64,000 bases of DNA from Psychroflexus curvus (GCF_020164585.1 NZ_JAIQZF010000006.1:1-64000); one strand, 5' to 3'; positions 34,158 through 44,298 are shown, counted from the first letter of the stretch. Program-made: numbers and translations. Notes: a model not told the origin generated them from the letters alone.

Positions 34158-35585
34158 ATGAAAATACTTTTAACAGGCGCCAATGGATATATAGGAATGC
34201 GGGTTTTACCACTGCTTTTGGATGAAGGGCACGATGTGGTTTGCGCCGTTAGGAGTGCTGATCGGCTTTCTGTCGACAAAGAAATAAAAGAACAAATTGA
34301 AATTATAGAAGTGGATTTGTTGGATGAAGTTAAACCTAACCTTTTCCCAAAAGATATAGACGCCGCTTACTATCTCGTACATTCTATGACGAGTTCGAAT
34401 TCAAATTTCTCTAAAAAAGAGCAAACGACCGCAGAGAACTTCAACGCTTACATGAAAGGCACCAATGTAAAGCAGGTTATATTTTTAAGTGGAATTGTAA
34501 ATGAAGATAACCTTTCTGAACACCTGGAGTCAAGGAAAAACGTAGAAAGTATTTTATATAATGGAGGCTATAATCTTACCGTGATTAGGGCAGGAATTAT
34601 TGTCGGTTCTGGAAGTGCTTCTTTTGAAATTATCAGGGATTTATGCGAAAAGCTTCCTGTCATGATTACTCCCAAATGGGTAAATACGAAATGCCAGCCC
34701 ATTGGAATTCGGGATGTTTTAAAATTTCTCACTGGTGTTTTAGGGAAACCTGAAACCTATAACGATTCATTTGATATTGGAGGTCCAAATGTGATATCCT
34801 ATAAAGGCATGATGAAAGGCTATGCCAAAGTGAGAGGCTTAAATCTTACCATTATCAATGTTCCTATAATGACTCCAAAACTTTCCTCTTACTGGTTGTA
34901 TTTTGTGACGTCAACCTCCTATAAGTTGGCTGCGAACCTGGTCGATAGCATGCGGGTGAATGTAATTGCAAAGGACCATAGATTGCAGGATATTCTGGCG
35001 ATTGAACCTCATACTTATGAAGAAGCTATTGAAATGGCTTTTGTGAAAATTGAACAGAACCAGGTGATTTCCAGTTGGAAGGATTCAAAGGTGAGTAGCC
35101 GTTATTCTCAAAAGGACCTAAATAAATACATTAAAGTACCTAAATATGGTTGTTTACATGACAATCAATCCATGAAAGCTGACGATCCTGAAAAAGCTTT
35201 GAATAAAATATGGGCTATTGGTGGAAAAAACGGATGGTATTATGCCGATACATTGTGGAAAATAAGAGGTTATATAGATAAGCTTTCTGGTGGTGTTGGT
35301 TTGAGAAGAGGAAGGACCAGTCTGGATAAAATCAATAGTGGTGATTCTTTAGATTTTTGGCGTGTACTTATGGCAGATAAGGAAGAACGAAGATTATTGT
35401 TATTTGCAGAAATGAGAATTCCAGGAGAGGCTTGGTTAGAATTTTATATTGATGATGATGGAGTTGTCCATCAAAATGCAACGTTTAGACCCAAAGGTTT
35501 GAAAGGTAGATTATACTGGTATTCAATGCTGCCTTTTCACTACTTCATCTTCAATGGAATGTTGACACAAATCTGTAAAGCCTGA
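34158..35585 (+). CDS. NAD(P)-binding SDR protein with DUF2867 domain
   Basis: A 475-residue two-domain protein. The N-terminal 300 residues are an atypical SDR with the dinucleotide-binding motif GANGYIGMRVLPLL and YYLVHSM. The C-terminal DUF2867 domain carries DSLDFWRVLMADKEERRLLL, IPGEAWLEFYID and FRPKGLKGRLYWYSMLPFH. This fusion is widespread; some members are annotated as complex I NDUFA9-like. Substrate unknown. It ends 1 nt from the convergent lipoprotein gene. Confidence 0.88.
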   Translation: MKILLTGANGYIGMRVLPLLLDEGHDVVCAVRSADRLSVDKEIKEQIEIIEVDLLDEVKPNLFPKDIDAAYYLVHSMTSSNSNFSKKEQTTAENFNAYMKGTNVKQVIFLSGIVNEDNLSEHLESRKNVESILYNGGYNLTVIRAGIIVGSGSASFEIIRDLCEKLPVMITPKWVNTKCQPIGIRDVLKFLTGVLGKPETYNDSFDIGGPNVISYKGMMKGYAKVRGLNLTIINVPIMTPKLSSYWLYFVTSTSYKLAANLVDSMRVNVIAKDHRLQDILAIEPHTYEEAIEMAFVKIEQNQVISSWKDSKVSSRYSQKDLNKYIKVPKYGCLHDNQSMKADDPEKALNKIWAIGGKNGWYYADTLWKIRGYIDKLSGGVGLRRGRTSLDKINSGDSLDFWRVLMADKEERRLLLFAEMRIPGEAWLEFYIDDDGVVHQNATFRPKGLKGRLYWYSMLPFHYFIFNGMLTQICKA

Positions 35586-35586
35586 C

Positions 35587-36558
35587 TTACCTGAAGCTCA
35601 AAATCTCATTACTTGTTGATATAGTAAAGACACCAAAACCTTGAGAATTTAGTCGGATAGTTTTTTCTGAAGCTGTATTTTTAAGTGTAATATTATTGAA
35701 CACCACAGTAATATTGAAACGTCTTGAAACTATGTTATCCCTAAAATAATCTACCGTTAACGATTCTGAAATTGTAGCATCCAAATAATTTGGAATCCCA
35801 TCTTGATTACTATCATCATCTCTAGGGTTTAAATCTGTTTGAATTGGGGGAGTGCCATTATCCAGAGCATTAAGATCTTCATAGCGAGTGATAACACCAT
35901 CGCCATCGTCGTCTGGATCTAAATAGTTTGGAATCCCATCTCCATCAGTGTCCAGGTTCTTATCCGATGCGCTTTGTCCACCTATTTCAGTCAGAGTTGG
36001 AATATTATCATTGTCGTCATCAATATCCAGGAAATTTGGAATCCCGTCGCCATCTGTATCCAGATTGAAAACAGTTCCTGTGAAATCTCCGTTTTCATTT
36101 ACCTGTCTTTCTTCCAAATCAATTATTCCATCGCCATCGGTATCTACGTTAGTTCCAGAAGCACGAGTGATTGTAAATTCCACACTACCTCCGGTAGTAC
36201 TCACGTATTCTTCGAGGACATTTGGCCGACTTGGAGGGATTTCTTTGCAGAAATAATCATTACTGTCTTCATTAGCATCTAATCTTCTGAAGTTGATACG
36301 ATTAGAATTATTTATGGGTACCGAAAAACGGCTTGGGCTTATAACATTTATAACATTTTCAGCGATGTTTTGTTGAAAAGTGAAGGCTATAGCTTCGTTG
36401 GATTCAGTAATAATATGAAGTACTTTTCTATTGTTTTCGAATTCACAAAGATTCAATTTTGATTCTTCATTAAAATTGAAATCACTTACGATGATATCTC
36501 CGTCATCACAACTCAGGAAAATTAAAGTAACAGCTAGAAGTAATAGATATCTTGTCAT
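35587..36558 (-). CDS. Lipoprotein with thrombospondin type 3-like Asp-rich repeats
   Basis: A 323-residue lipoprotein. The leader TRYLLLLAVTLIFLSCDD has a lipobox Cys at residue 17. The middle (about residues 140-255) contains a run of Asp-rich repeats such as DTDGDGIIDLEER, DTDGDGIPNFLDIDDDND and DTDGDGIPNYLDPDDDGDG, the calcium-binding pattern of thrombospondin type 3 repeats. The flanks have no recognised domain. The ATG at 36558 is preferred because a promoter element lies 17 nt upstream and the 15 extra residues of the longer frame do not fit a leader. Confidence 0.86.
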   Translation of the reverse strand: MTRYLLLLAVTLIFLSCDDGDIIVSDFNFNEESKLNLCEFENNRKVLHIITESNEAIAFTFQQNIAENVINVISPSRFSVPINNSNRINFRRLDANEDSNDYFCKEIPPSRPNVLEEYVSTTGGSVEFTITRASGTNVDTDGDGIIDLEERQVNENGDFTGTVFNLDTDGDGIPNFLDIDDDNDNIPTLTEIGGQSASDKNLDTDGDGIPNYLDPDDDGDGVITRYEDLNALDNGTPPIQTDLNPRDDDSNQDGIPNYLDATISESLTVDYFRDNIVSRRFNITVVFNNITLKNTASEKTIRLNSQGFGVFTISTSNEILSFR

Positions 36559-36575
36559 AGTCTTAAATTCGAGTT

Positions 36576-36583
36576 CAAATATA
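36576..36583 (-). promoter_or_regulatory. Promoter -7 element for the Asp-rich repeat lipoprotein
   Basis: The minus strand reads TATATTTG (exact TAnnTTTG), 17 nt before ATG 36558. It is back-to-back with the promoter of the cysteine desulfurase gene. Confidence 0.52.
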
Positions 36584-36615
36584 AAACACTTAAAGGATAC
36601 CAATTAAATTTGAAT

Positions 36616-36623
36616 TATTTTTG
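36616..36623 (+). promoter_or_regulatory. Promoter -7 element for the cysteine desulfurase gene
   Basis: TATTTTTG (exact TAnnTTTG), 17 nt before ATG 36641. Confidence 0.52.
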
Positions 36624-36640
36624 TGAAAGAATTTTAAGCA

Positions 36641-37798
36641 ATGGATACAGTTTACCTAGATAATGCCGCAACTACTCAAATGGATCCTGAAGTGATTTCA
36701 GCGATGCATCAAAGTATGAGATCGAATTTCGGAAATCCTTCTTCGACCCATGCTTTTGGAAGAAAAGCCAAGGCAGCAGTGGAAACAGCCAGAAAGTCTA
36801 TCGCGTCTTTACTTAATGTTTCTTCTGCTAATATTGTTTTCACTTCTGGCGGTACTGAAGCCGACAATATGGCTATTTCCTGTGCGGTAAGAGATCTAGG
36901 AGTGACCAGAATTATTTCTTCTAAAATTGAGCATCACGCCGTTTTAAACTGTGTTGAATTTTTGGATACCGAAAACAAAATAGACCTTCAATTTGTAAAT
37001 TTAGATCAGGATGGTTCTGTAGATTTAACCCATTTAGAAAGTCTTTTAGCTGAAGCACCTGATTCTAAAACCCTTGTTTCTTTAATGCATATCAATAATG
37101 AGATTGGTAATATCCTCGATTTAAAAGCGGTAGGTGAATTGTGTCAAAAGTACTCTGCTTATTTTCATAGCGATACCGTGCAATCTGTAGGTCATTATGA
37201 AATGGATTTAGCAGATCTGCCCGTTGATTTTATCGCCGTGAGTGCTCATAAATTTCATGGCCCCAAAGGCGTGGGGTTCTTATATGTGAAAAGTAGAAAT
37301 CATCTCAAGCCCTTAATTCATGGAGGGTCTCAAGAGCGTGAATTGAGAGCAGGAACTGAAAGCGTTCATAATATTATTGGTTTACAGAAAGCGATTGAAA
37401 TAGCCTATACAAACTTAGAAGAAGACTCAGCTTACATCAAGTCTTTAAAAAATCACTTTATGGATTCTTTAAAATCTGAAATACCTGGCGTGAGATTCAA
37501 TGGACTTTCTGGAGATTTAGATAAAAGCACCTATACTTTAGTAAATGTGAGTATTCCGCTTTCTGCTTCAGAATCTGATATGATGTTGTTTCAGCTGGAT
37601 CTTAAAGGAATTGCCTGTTCCAAAGGAAGTGCTTGCCAAAGCGGAGCTCAGCTTGGTTCTTTTGTTCTTAATGAAGTTTATGGTGAAAAGTTAGATTACC
37701 CAGGCATTCGGTTTTCGTTTTCTAAATTCACCACAAAAAAAGAACTGGATTACGTCATATCTACTTTGAAAAGTTTAGCCCTTTCAAAAGCGAACTGA
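36641..37798 (+). CDS. Cysteine desulfurase (NifS/IscS group)
   Basis: A 385-residue class V aminotransferase-fold PLP enzyme that takes sulfur from cysteine for Fe-S clusters or tRNA thiolation. YLDNAATTQMDPEV opens the protein, the PLP lysine is Lys204 in SAHKFHGPKGVG, and the sulfur-carrying Cys332 lies in CSKGSACQSG, a long flexible loop of the group I (IscS-like) type. No isc genes adjoin it. Its 3' end overlaps the convergent TonB-dependent receptor gene by 15 nt. Confidence 0.93.
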   Translation: MDTVYLDNAATTQMDPEVISAMHQSMRSNFGNPSSTHAFGRKAKAAVETARKSIASLLNVSSANIVFTSGGTEADNMAISCAVRDLGVTRIISSKIEHHAVLNCVEFLDTENKIDLQFVNLDQDGSVDLTHLESLLAEAPDSKTLVSLMHINNEIGNILDLKAVGELCQKYSAYFHSDTVQSVGHYEMDLADLPVDFIAVSAHKFHGPKGVGFLYVKSRNHLKPLIHGGSQERELRAGTESVHNIIGLQKAIEIAYTNLEEDSAYIKSLKNHFMDSLKSEIPGVRFNGLSGDLDKSTYTLVNVSIPLSASESDMMLFQLDLKGIACSKGSACQSGAQLGSFVLNEVYGEKLDYPGIRFSFSKFTTKKELDYVISTLKSLALSKAN

Positions 37799-40240
37799 GA
37801 ATTTTAAGTTGAAAACTCTTGGACTTAAAAAGTTAGGAATAGCAAATTGATTTTTTGAAGAGGCATCTCTCACAAAAGTGTTGGTTATGGAATTAAGCTT
37901 GTCGAACATATTGAAAATCTCAAAGCCTACATCTACACTTTCAAAAACACTTAGCCAGTTATTTTTACTGAAATTATCATTGGGTTCTTTTAAAGCATAA
38001 AAAAAACCTACATCCACTCTTTGATAATCCGGCAATCTACTTTGGAAATCGTAAGGATCTACAAATTGTGGTGAACCTCCTGGTAAACCGGTATTATAAA
38101 CGAGATTGAGGTATAATTTTAATTTTGGCATTTTGGGGACGTAATCCTGAAATAAAGCAGCAAACTTCAGTCGCTGGTCTGTTGGTCTGGAAATGTATTC
38201 CCGGTTGCCTTGGCGCTCTTCAGTTTTTAAATACCCAAAGCTGAACCAGCTTTCTGTGCCAGGAACAAATTCGCCGTTAAGTCTCATGTCTAAACCATAA
38301 GCATAAGCTTCGGCATCGTTTCTGGCTCGGTATCGAATTCTTACATTTTCTATGGTGTAAGGATTCACATCCTCTAGTTTTTTATAATAAGCTTCGGTGA
38401 TAAGTTTGAAAGGCCTATCCCAAACCCTGAAACTATAATCGTTACCAGCTACAATATGAATGGATTTTTGAGCCTTTACTGTAGGAATAACTGTTCCTGT
38501 GGAATCCCTGAGTGCCCTGTAAAAAGGAGGCTGATGGTAAAATCCTCCGGAAAGCCGAAATAGCATATCCTTGTCCCAATTTGGTTTTAAAGAAATTTGA
38601 GCTCTTGGACTCCAAATGTGTTGGGTATTGGATTCAATATCTTTTCCGGAAACCCTCCAGGCCTGAGTTCTTATACCGGCATTCATCCATAATCTAGAAT
38701 CTCCAAGACTCGTTCTGTAACTCCATTGCAAAAAAGCAGTAAGCCTATCAATTTTTGTAGAATTGAGTGCTCTTATGCTTTGGTAAACTTCCAGGGGAGC
38801 TTCAAAAGGATTGTAAGGCTGGTCGTTGGCAAAATCGGGAAGAGGAGGGCGTATGCTAAAACCAGCAGAATCTATAACTTCATATTCCTGTAAGCGATCC
38901 CTTATGTCTTCGTGAGTGTATTTTGCACCGTATTCCAGAAGGTGCTCATCGATGTGGTAGCTTCCCAAATGCTGAAGATTAAAAATCAAGGCGTCCAGAT
39001 TATTTCTTGCATGCGTAAATTGTGACCCAGCTCCTTCTGTAAATTCAACTTCACCTAGATTTTCATCTCCAAAATCTGAACTTACACTTCCTAATCTGTA
39101 ATTGGCGAGAATGTCAAAATGTTCTTGTTCTTTGGTATGATAAGCGGATGCAATAAGTTTACCTGTATAGTTTTCGTCAGGTTTGTAGGTGGCTTTAAAA
39201 GCTCCAAAATAAGTTTCATACCTGTCTTCTTCTTCACCTTCATAAAACACTAAAAGCGCCTTGGGGTCATTTATAGTTCCAAAATTGGTTTGTCTGGTAA
39301 AAGGTTCATAATTGTAACTATTGACGGCAATATTCCCTAAAAAACTCAATTCAAATTGAGAGTTGAACTGGTAAGTAAAAAAAGTTTGAATGTCTGCAAA
39401 TCTAGGCTTAAAGTTGGCTTCAATATCTTTAGCATTGACGAAAAGTGAGTTGTCTCTGTATCTTAGACCAACTATAGCAGATAGTTTTTTATCTTCCGAT
39501 ACACCCTCCACAGAAGCACTTCCACCGAGAAAACTAGCTTCGAAACTCCCGCCAAAACTCACAGGTCTTCGGTATTCAATATCTAAAACAGATGACATTT
39601 TATCTCCATATCTGGCTTTGAATCCACCAGCTGAAAATTGAATATTTCTTACCAGATCAGTATTTACAAAACTTAAGCCTTCTTGTTGACCACTTCGTAT
39701 TAAAAAAGGTCTGTAAATTTGAATATCATTCACATAAACTAAATTTTCATCATAATTCCCGCCTCTTACAGAATATTGAGTGCTTAATTCGTTGTTGGAG
39801 TTAACTCCAGGCAAAGTTTTAAGAAGATTTTCTACACCAGCATTAGCACCTGGAATTTTCCGAACGGTTTCTGGAGATAGGGTTGTCACTCCTTCGATTC
39901 TTGCTCTTTCTTCATTCTGTAAAACTACCTCACCAATTTGTTCAACAGTGGTTTTTAAAACGAAATTAAGTTCTTCTACTTGGTCTGGTTTTAAATTTAG
40001 TTTAAGCGTAATAGGCTTAAAACCAACGTAAGATATTTTCAATTCTATAGCTCGGTTTGCAGGTATGCTAAGGCTATAAAATCCGTTGGCATTGGACACG
40101 GTACCGGTGGTTGCCGAACTAATGTTTGCAAATGGAACAGGTGTAATACTTTCGTCAAAAATGATTCCTTGTACAGTAGCGGTTTGAGAAAAAACAGCAG
40201 TAGAGCCAAAAACAATAAGGAATGCGTAAAGATATTTCAA
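37784..40240 (-). CDS. TonB-dependent receptor with carboxypeptidase-regulatory-like domain
   Basis: An 818-residue outer-membrane protein. After a signal peptide (KYLYAFLIVFGSTAVFSQ), residues 20-105 form a beta-sandwich carboxypeptidase-regulatory-like domain (VQGIIFDESITPVPFANIS). The plug follows (VRKIPGANAGVENLLKTLPG, then YSVRGGNYDENLVYVND) and the C-terminal 600 residues make a 22-strand barrel, ending in VFNLKFSVRF with terminal Phe. No SusD partner is next to it, so its ligand is unlikely to be a typical SusCD glycan. Substrate unknown. Confidence 0.92.
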   Translation of the reverse strand: MKYLYAFLIVFGSTAVFSQTATVQGIIFDESITPVPFANISSATTGTVSNANGFYSLSIPANRAIELKISYVGFKPITLKLNLKPDQVEELNFVLKTTVEQIGEVVLQNEERARIEGVTTLSPETVRKIPGANAGVENLLKTLPGVNSNNELSTQYSVRGGNYDENLVYVNDIQIYRPFLIRSGQQEGLSFVNTDLVRNIQFSAGGFKARYGDKMSSVLDIEYRRPVSFGGSFEASFLGGSASVEGVSEDKKLSAIVGLRYRDNSLFVNAKDIEANFKPRFADIQTFFTYQFNSQFELSFLGNIAVNSYNYEPFTRQTNFGTINDPKALLVFYEGEEEDRYETYFGAFKATYKPDENYTGKLIASAYHTKEQEHFDILANYRLGSVSSDFGDENLGEVEFTEGAGSQFTHARNNLDALIFNLQHLGSYHIDEHLLEYGAKYTHEDIRDRLQEYEVIDSAGFSIRPPLPDFANDQPYNPFEAPLEVYQSIRALNSTKIDRLTAFLQWSYRTSLGDSRLWMNAGIRTQAWRVSGKDIESNTQHIWSPRAQISLKPNWDKDMLFRLSGGFYHQPPFYRALRDSTGTVIPTVKAQKSIHIVAGNDYSFRVWDRPFKLITEAYYKKLEDVNPYTIENVRIRYRARNDAEAYAYGLDMRLNGEFVPGTESWFSFGYLKTEERQGNREYISRPTDQRLKFAALFQDYVPKMPKLKLYLNLVYNTGLPGGSPQFVDPYDFQSRLPDYQRVDVGFFYALKEPNDNFSKNNWLSVFESVDVGFEIFNMFDKLNSITNTFVRDASSKNQFAIPNFLSPRVFNLKFSVRF

Positions 40241-40251
40241 GCTTGATGGAA

Positions 40252-41952
40252 TTAATTTTTTCTGAGAAATTCTGCCTCAAATATAGCAGTATTTCCAACC
40301 TTATCTGTAACAACGACTTTTAATTCATTTTTAGTATCAGAAATTTTTCCATCGTTGAAGTCATAGGTGAGTGTTTTGGTTTTATAATCATATTCCATAA
40401 GGATAAACTCTCCGTTTACCGTTGCCCGGTAGCTTTCAATCCCTGTGTCTTCATCGTCGATTTCTAATTTTAGGAACCTGAAATTGGAAACCCATTGTTT
40501 GTCTCTGAAGTTTTTAGGCGTTATCGTTGGTGCTTTGTTATCTTCAAATAATTGATAAGTTCCGAATTCATTGACTTTAGTAGTTAATCTATCTTTTTTT
40601 TTATAGGTACTTACATAATATTTACTTCCCCAGGAGGTAACCGAAGCGATATATAGCTTGTCTTGATCTTCCAGAGAATATTGACTAACATCAAAACCTA
40701 TCGTCATCGATTTATGAAGTGGAGTTGTAGGTTCATGTAATTTAACACTTAAGCCTTCTATGTCGATATCCAAAAATATGTCCTCGTAAAGCGCATTTTT
40801 TGGAATATAGATGTCGATTTTGCCTTCTTCAAAAACAGAAGCTGAATTTGCTTTGGCAAAATACTCGGTTTCTTTTATTTCCTTCTGAATTAGATTTTCA
40901 TCAAAATCAGTAGTAAGAGGAATTAAAATAGATCGCGTATTTCCCATAAAATCTGAAACTAAAATCTCAAAGCTTTGATCGAGATTATCTTTTTGAATGG
41001 TCACAGTTCCATCGTTATAAACGTCTTTATAAAGACTTAGGGGATTATTTGGCTCCAAGAAAAGTTTTTGGATTCTCCTTTTTTCAGTTGCGTAATATTC
41101 AAAATCGATAAGACGATTGATATAACGTGATTCGTAGAATGAAAATTTATCGAAAGTGGTTTCAAAAACAGGCTTTCCATTCAGTTTTGTAACTACAGAA
41201 TAGACGCCATTTTTATTGTAAGTTAAGTCCAGAATATCGTAAGCATCTATACCAAAACCTATAGTTCCAAATGCTTTTATAGGTTCGGTTCTATAATTAC
41301 CATCTTGACGCTGAATTAATTTGAGCTGAACACGATCTGTACTGCCATTCACATGAGAATCTGGTCCCAGGGAGTAGGCATGCAAAGCAAAAATTTGTGG
41401 CTTCCGTGAATCTTTTACCTCATCAAACCCAAATAAAAATGGATTCATAGGCTTAGACTTAAAATCCCTGATTTCAAAATGTAAGTGAGGTCCTCCACTC
41501 GAGCCCGAATTACCACTGTATCCAATCACCTCTCCCTGCTTAACCTTCAATTCTAAAGCCGAAGGAAAGAGCTCTATCTCATAAGATTCTTTTTTATACT
41601 GCGCTTTTCTAACTAAAGCCTCAATTTTTGGTGAAAAATTATCCAGATGCGCATAAACACTTTGATAACCATTTGGATGGTAGACATAAAGGGCTTTGCC
41701 GTAACCACCATGCTGAATTTTAATCCTACCCACATAACCTTTGGCAGATGCTGAAACAGCTAAACCGGTAACGCCATTAGTTTTAATATCCATCCCTGCA
41801 TGAAAATGATTGGATCTCAATTCACCAAAAGTTCCAGAAAGCAAAAGAGGAATTTCCAACGGTGATTCAAAATAATTTCTTGGAATCTCATCTTGCGCGT
41901 AAGTAAGGTGATTGCAAAATAGTAATGTAAAGATTAAGAATTTGAGCTGCAT
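40252..41952 (-). CDS. M23 family peptidoglycan-type metallopeptidase
   Basis: A 566-residue exported protein (signal peptide QLKFLIFTLLFCNHLTYAQ). The M23 domain occupies about residues 30-175: the zinc motif HFHAGMD and the active-site HLHFEIRD are both intact. The remaining 380 residues are beta-rich and resemble the C-terminal extension of Bacteroidetes M23 proteins. It may cleave cell-wall peptides or serve as an activator (LytM/NlpD type). It lies 11 nt upstream of the receptor gene on the same strand. Confidence 0.91.
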   Translation of the reverse strand: MQLKFLIFTLLFCNHLTYAQDEIPRNYFESPLEIPLLLSGTFGELRSNHFHAGMDIKTNGVTGLAVSASAKGYVGRIKIQHGGYGKALYVYHPNGYQSVYAHLDNFSPKIEALVRKAQYKKESYEIELFPSALELKVKQGEVIGYSGNSGSSGGPHLHFEIRDFKSKPMNPFLFGFDEVKDSRKPQIFALHAYSLGPDSHVNGSTDRVQLKLIQRQDGNYRTEPIKAFGTIGFGIDAYDILDLTYNKNGVYSVVTKLNGKPVFETTFDKFSFYESRYINRLIDFEYYATEKRRIQKLFLEPNNPLSLYKDVYNDGTVTIQKDNLDQSFEILVSDFMGNTRSILIPLTTDFDENLIQKEIKETEYFAKANSASVFEEGKIDIYIPKNALYEDIFLDIDIEGLSVKLHEPTTPLHKSMTIGFDVSQYSLEDQDKLYIASVTSWGSKYYVSTYKKKDRLTTKVNEFGTYQLFEDNKAPTITPKNFRDKQWVSNFRFLKLEIDDEDTGIESYRATVNGEFILMEYDYKTKTLTYDFNDGKISDTKNELKVVVTDKVGNTAIFEAEFLRKN

Positions 41953-41965
41953 ATAAATTAAAAAA

Positions 41966-42757
41966 TTAAACGCTTAAACGTTGCCTCTTTGCTTCAAAAA
42001 TAAGAATTGCAGCAGAGACTGAAACATTGAGAGAATCTACTTTCCCATCCATTGGGATTTTTACAATTTTATGAGCCTGAACTCTCCAGTTTTCAGACAA
42101 GCCTTCATGTTCTGTACCCACGACGATGGCAGTTGGTACCGTAAAATTTTCCTCTAGATAAGAGTTTGAATCCTGAAGTGCAGCTGCAAAAATGTGGATA
42201 TTATTCGTCTTAAGATAATCAATTATTTCAGAAGTTGTTCCAGTCGCTATAGAATTTGTGAAGATTGTCCCGACGCTAGATCTGATAATATTTGGATTAT
42301 AGAGATCCGTTTTAGGGTTTGCAATAATGACTGCATCTAGATGGGCAGCATCACAAGTTCTTAAAAGGGCACCAATATTTCCGGGTTTTTCTGGAGCTTC
42401 AGCTACCAGAATGAGAGGCGAATTAGTGTCAAATTTTAACTTATCAAGAGTCAGTTTTTTCGAAAAAGCAATAGCTATAACTCCTCCGGTTGAGGATCGG
42501 TAAGCTATTTTTTCGAAAACAACTTTAGAAATCTCCAGAACTTCACAGCTTAAGGCGTCGAGTTGAATATCGTCTTCAAAAATATCGGGACAGACCAACA
42601 CCTGTTTTAATGTGTATTCAGCCTCATTAGCATATTTGAGTTCCTGAACGCCTTCAATGACAAATTCATTACAGCTTTTTCTAAGCTTGGATTTCTTCTG
42701 AAGTAAAAGCAAATGTTTGATCAACGGATTGCTGATACTTGTAATGTGTTTTCTCAT
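41966..42757 (-). CDS. TrmH-family (SpoU) RNA 2'-O-methyltransferase
   Basis: A 263-residue SPOUT methyltransferase. An N-terminal RNA-binding region (about 1-95) precedes the catalytic domain with motif 1 EKPGNIGALLRTCDAA, motif 2 IVVGTEHEGLS and motif 3 IPMDGKVDSLNVSVSAAI. Targets in the family are 2'-O-ribose positions in tRNA or 23S rRNA; the target here cannot be read. It is the first gene of an operon with the M23 peptidase and receptor genes. Confidence 0.91.
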   Translation of the reverse strand: MRKHITSISNPLIKHLLLLQKKSKLRKSCNEFVIEGVQELKYANEAEYTLKQVLVCPDIFEDDIQLDALSCEVLEISKVVFEKIAYRSSTGGVIAIAFSKKLTLDKLKFDTNSPLILVAEAPEKPGNIGALLRTCDAAHLDAVIIANPKTDLYNPNIIRSSVGTIFTNSIATGTTSEIIDYLKTNNIHIFAAALQDSNSYLEENFTVPTAIVVGTEHEGLSENWRVQAHKIVKIPMDGKVDSLNVSVSAAILIFEAKRQRLSV

Positions 42758-42768
42758 AATTCAGAACT

Positions 42769-42803
42769 AAAAAAAGCTTCTGAAATTTGACTCTCAGAAG
42801 CTT
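42769..42803 (-). terminator. Intrinsic terminator of lpdA
   Basis: AAGCTTCTGA (42774-42783) pairs with TCAGAAGCTT (42794-42803). On the minus strand the hairpin ends in seven T, 24 nt past the lpdA stop. Confidence 0.88.
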
Positions 42804-42826
42804 CAAATGTAATCAAATCTTAAGCA

Positions 42827-44218
42827 CTATAAGTGAATTACTTCGTCATATGCCGCTGCTGTAGCTTCCATCACAGCCTCACTCATAGTAGGGTGTGGGT
42901 GAACAGTTTTTAAGACTTCATGACCTGTAGTTTCAAGTTTTCTGCCCAAAACAGCTTCAGCAATCATATCAGTCACTCCAGCTCCAATCATATGGCAACC
43001 TAACCATTCTCCGTATTTAGCATCAAAAATAACTTTTACAAAACCATCTTTAGCACCAGAAGCACTTGCTTTACCAGAAGCTGAAAATGGAAATTTGCCA
43101 ACTTTTATTTCATAACCTGCTTCTTTAGCTTGTTTTTCTGTCATACCGACACTAGCAATTTCAGGATCAGAATAAGTACATCCCGGGATGTTGCTATAAT
43201 CCAAAGCTTTCACTTTTTCTCCAGCTATTTTTTCTACACAGAGAATACCCTCAGCAGAAGCAACATGCGCAAGAGCTGGGCCGGGAGTAACATCTCCAAT
43301 GGCATAGTAGCCGGGAACGTTGGTTTGGTAGAAATCATTGACCGTAATTTTATCTTTATCGGTTTTTATACCGACATCTTCTAAGCCAATGTTTTCAATA
43401 TGGGTTTTGATACCCACAGCAGATAAAACGATATCGGCTTCGATGGTTTCTTCTCCTTTTTTGGTTTTTACTTTAGCTTTTACTTTTTTACCAGAAGTGT
43501 CCACACTTTCTACCGAGGAGTTGGTCATCACATTGATACCTTTCTTCTTGTATATTTTTTCAAATTGTTTAGAAACTTCTTCATCTTCCAAAGGAACAAT
43601 ATTTGGTAAAAATTCTACCAAAGTGACTTTAGTTCCCATGTCGTTATAAAAACTAGCAAATTCAGATCCAATAGCTCCAGATCCTACGACAATCATAGAC
43701 TCTGGTTGTTTATCCAATGTCATTGCTTCTCTATACCCAATCACTTTTTTACCATCTTGTGGAAGGCTAGGAAGCTCTCTTGAGTGAGCTCCGGTGGCTA
43801 TAATGATATGGTCTGCTTCATATTCGGTTGTTTTATCTTTATCATCTTTTACAGAAACTTTCTTTCCCTTTTTGAGAGTTCCATGTCCCATGATGACATC
43901 GATCTTGTTCTTTTTCATCAGAAATTGAACACCCTTGCTCATTCCTTCAGCTACGTTTCTACTGCGTTTTACAACTTTAGTAAAATCTTTATCTGGGTTA
44001 TCAACCTTAAGTCCGTAATCTTCAGCATGATTTAAATATTGAAAAACCTGTGCGCTTTTAAGTAAAGCTTTTGTAGGAATGCAACCCCAGTTAAGACAAA
44101 CTCCACCCAAACTTTCTTTTTCAATAACAGCTGTTTTAAGACCAAGCTGTGAAGCTCTAATTGCTGCCACATATCCTCCCGGACCACTTCCTAAAACTAT
44201 AACATCGTATTTACTCAT
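42827..44218 (-). CDS. lpdA: Dihydrolipoyl dehydrogenase
   Basis: A 463-residue flavoprotein, the E3 component of 2-oxo acid dehydrogenase and glycine cleavage complexes. The FAD-binding GSGPGGYVAA, the redox disulfide GGVCLNWGCIPTKALL (Cys41 and Cys46), the NAD-binding GSGAIGSEF and the C-terminal HPHPTMSEAVMEA with the catalytic His are all in place. The length matches E3. It stands alone with its own terminator; partner E1 and E2 genes are not here. Confidence 0.96.
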   Translation of the reverse strand: MSKYDVIVLGSGPGGYVAAIRASQLGLKTAVIEKESLGGVCLNWGCIPTKALLKSAQVFQYLNHAEDYGLKVDNPDKDFTKVVKRSRNVAEGMSKGVQFLMKKNKIDVIMGHGTLKKGKKVSVKDDKDKTTEYEADHIIIATGAHSRELPSLPQDGKKVIGYREAMTLDKQPESMIVVGSGAIGSEFASFYNDMGTKVTLVEFLPNIVPLEDEEVSKQFEKIYKKKGINVMTNSSVESVDTSGKKVKAKVKTKKGEETIEADIVLSAVGIKTHIENIGLEDVGIKTDKDKITVNDFYQTNVPGYYAIGDVTPGPALAHVASAEGILCVEKIAGEKVKALDYSNIPGCTYSDPEIASVGMTEKQAKEAGYEIKVGKFPFSASGKASASGAKDGFVKVIFDAKYGEWLGCHMIGAGVTDMIAEAVLGRKLETTGHEVLKTVHPHPTMSEAVMEATAAAYDEVIHL

Positions 44219-44298
44219 AACATTTTATTTGCTAAGATTTCTAAAAGCGCTAAATTAAGAATAATCCATATATTTTGCACTGAAATGGAGAGTCTTAT

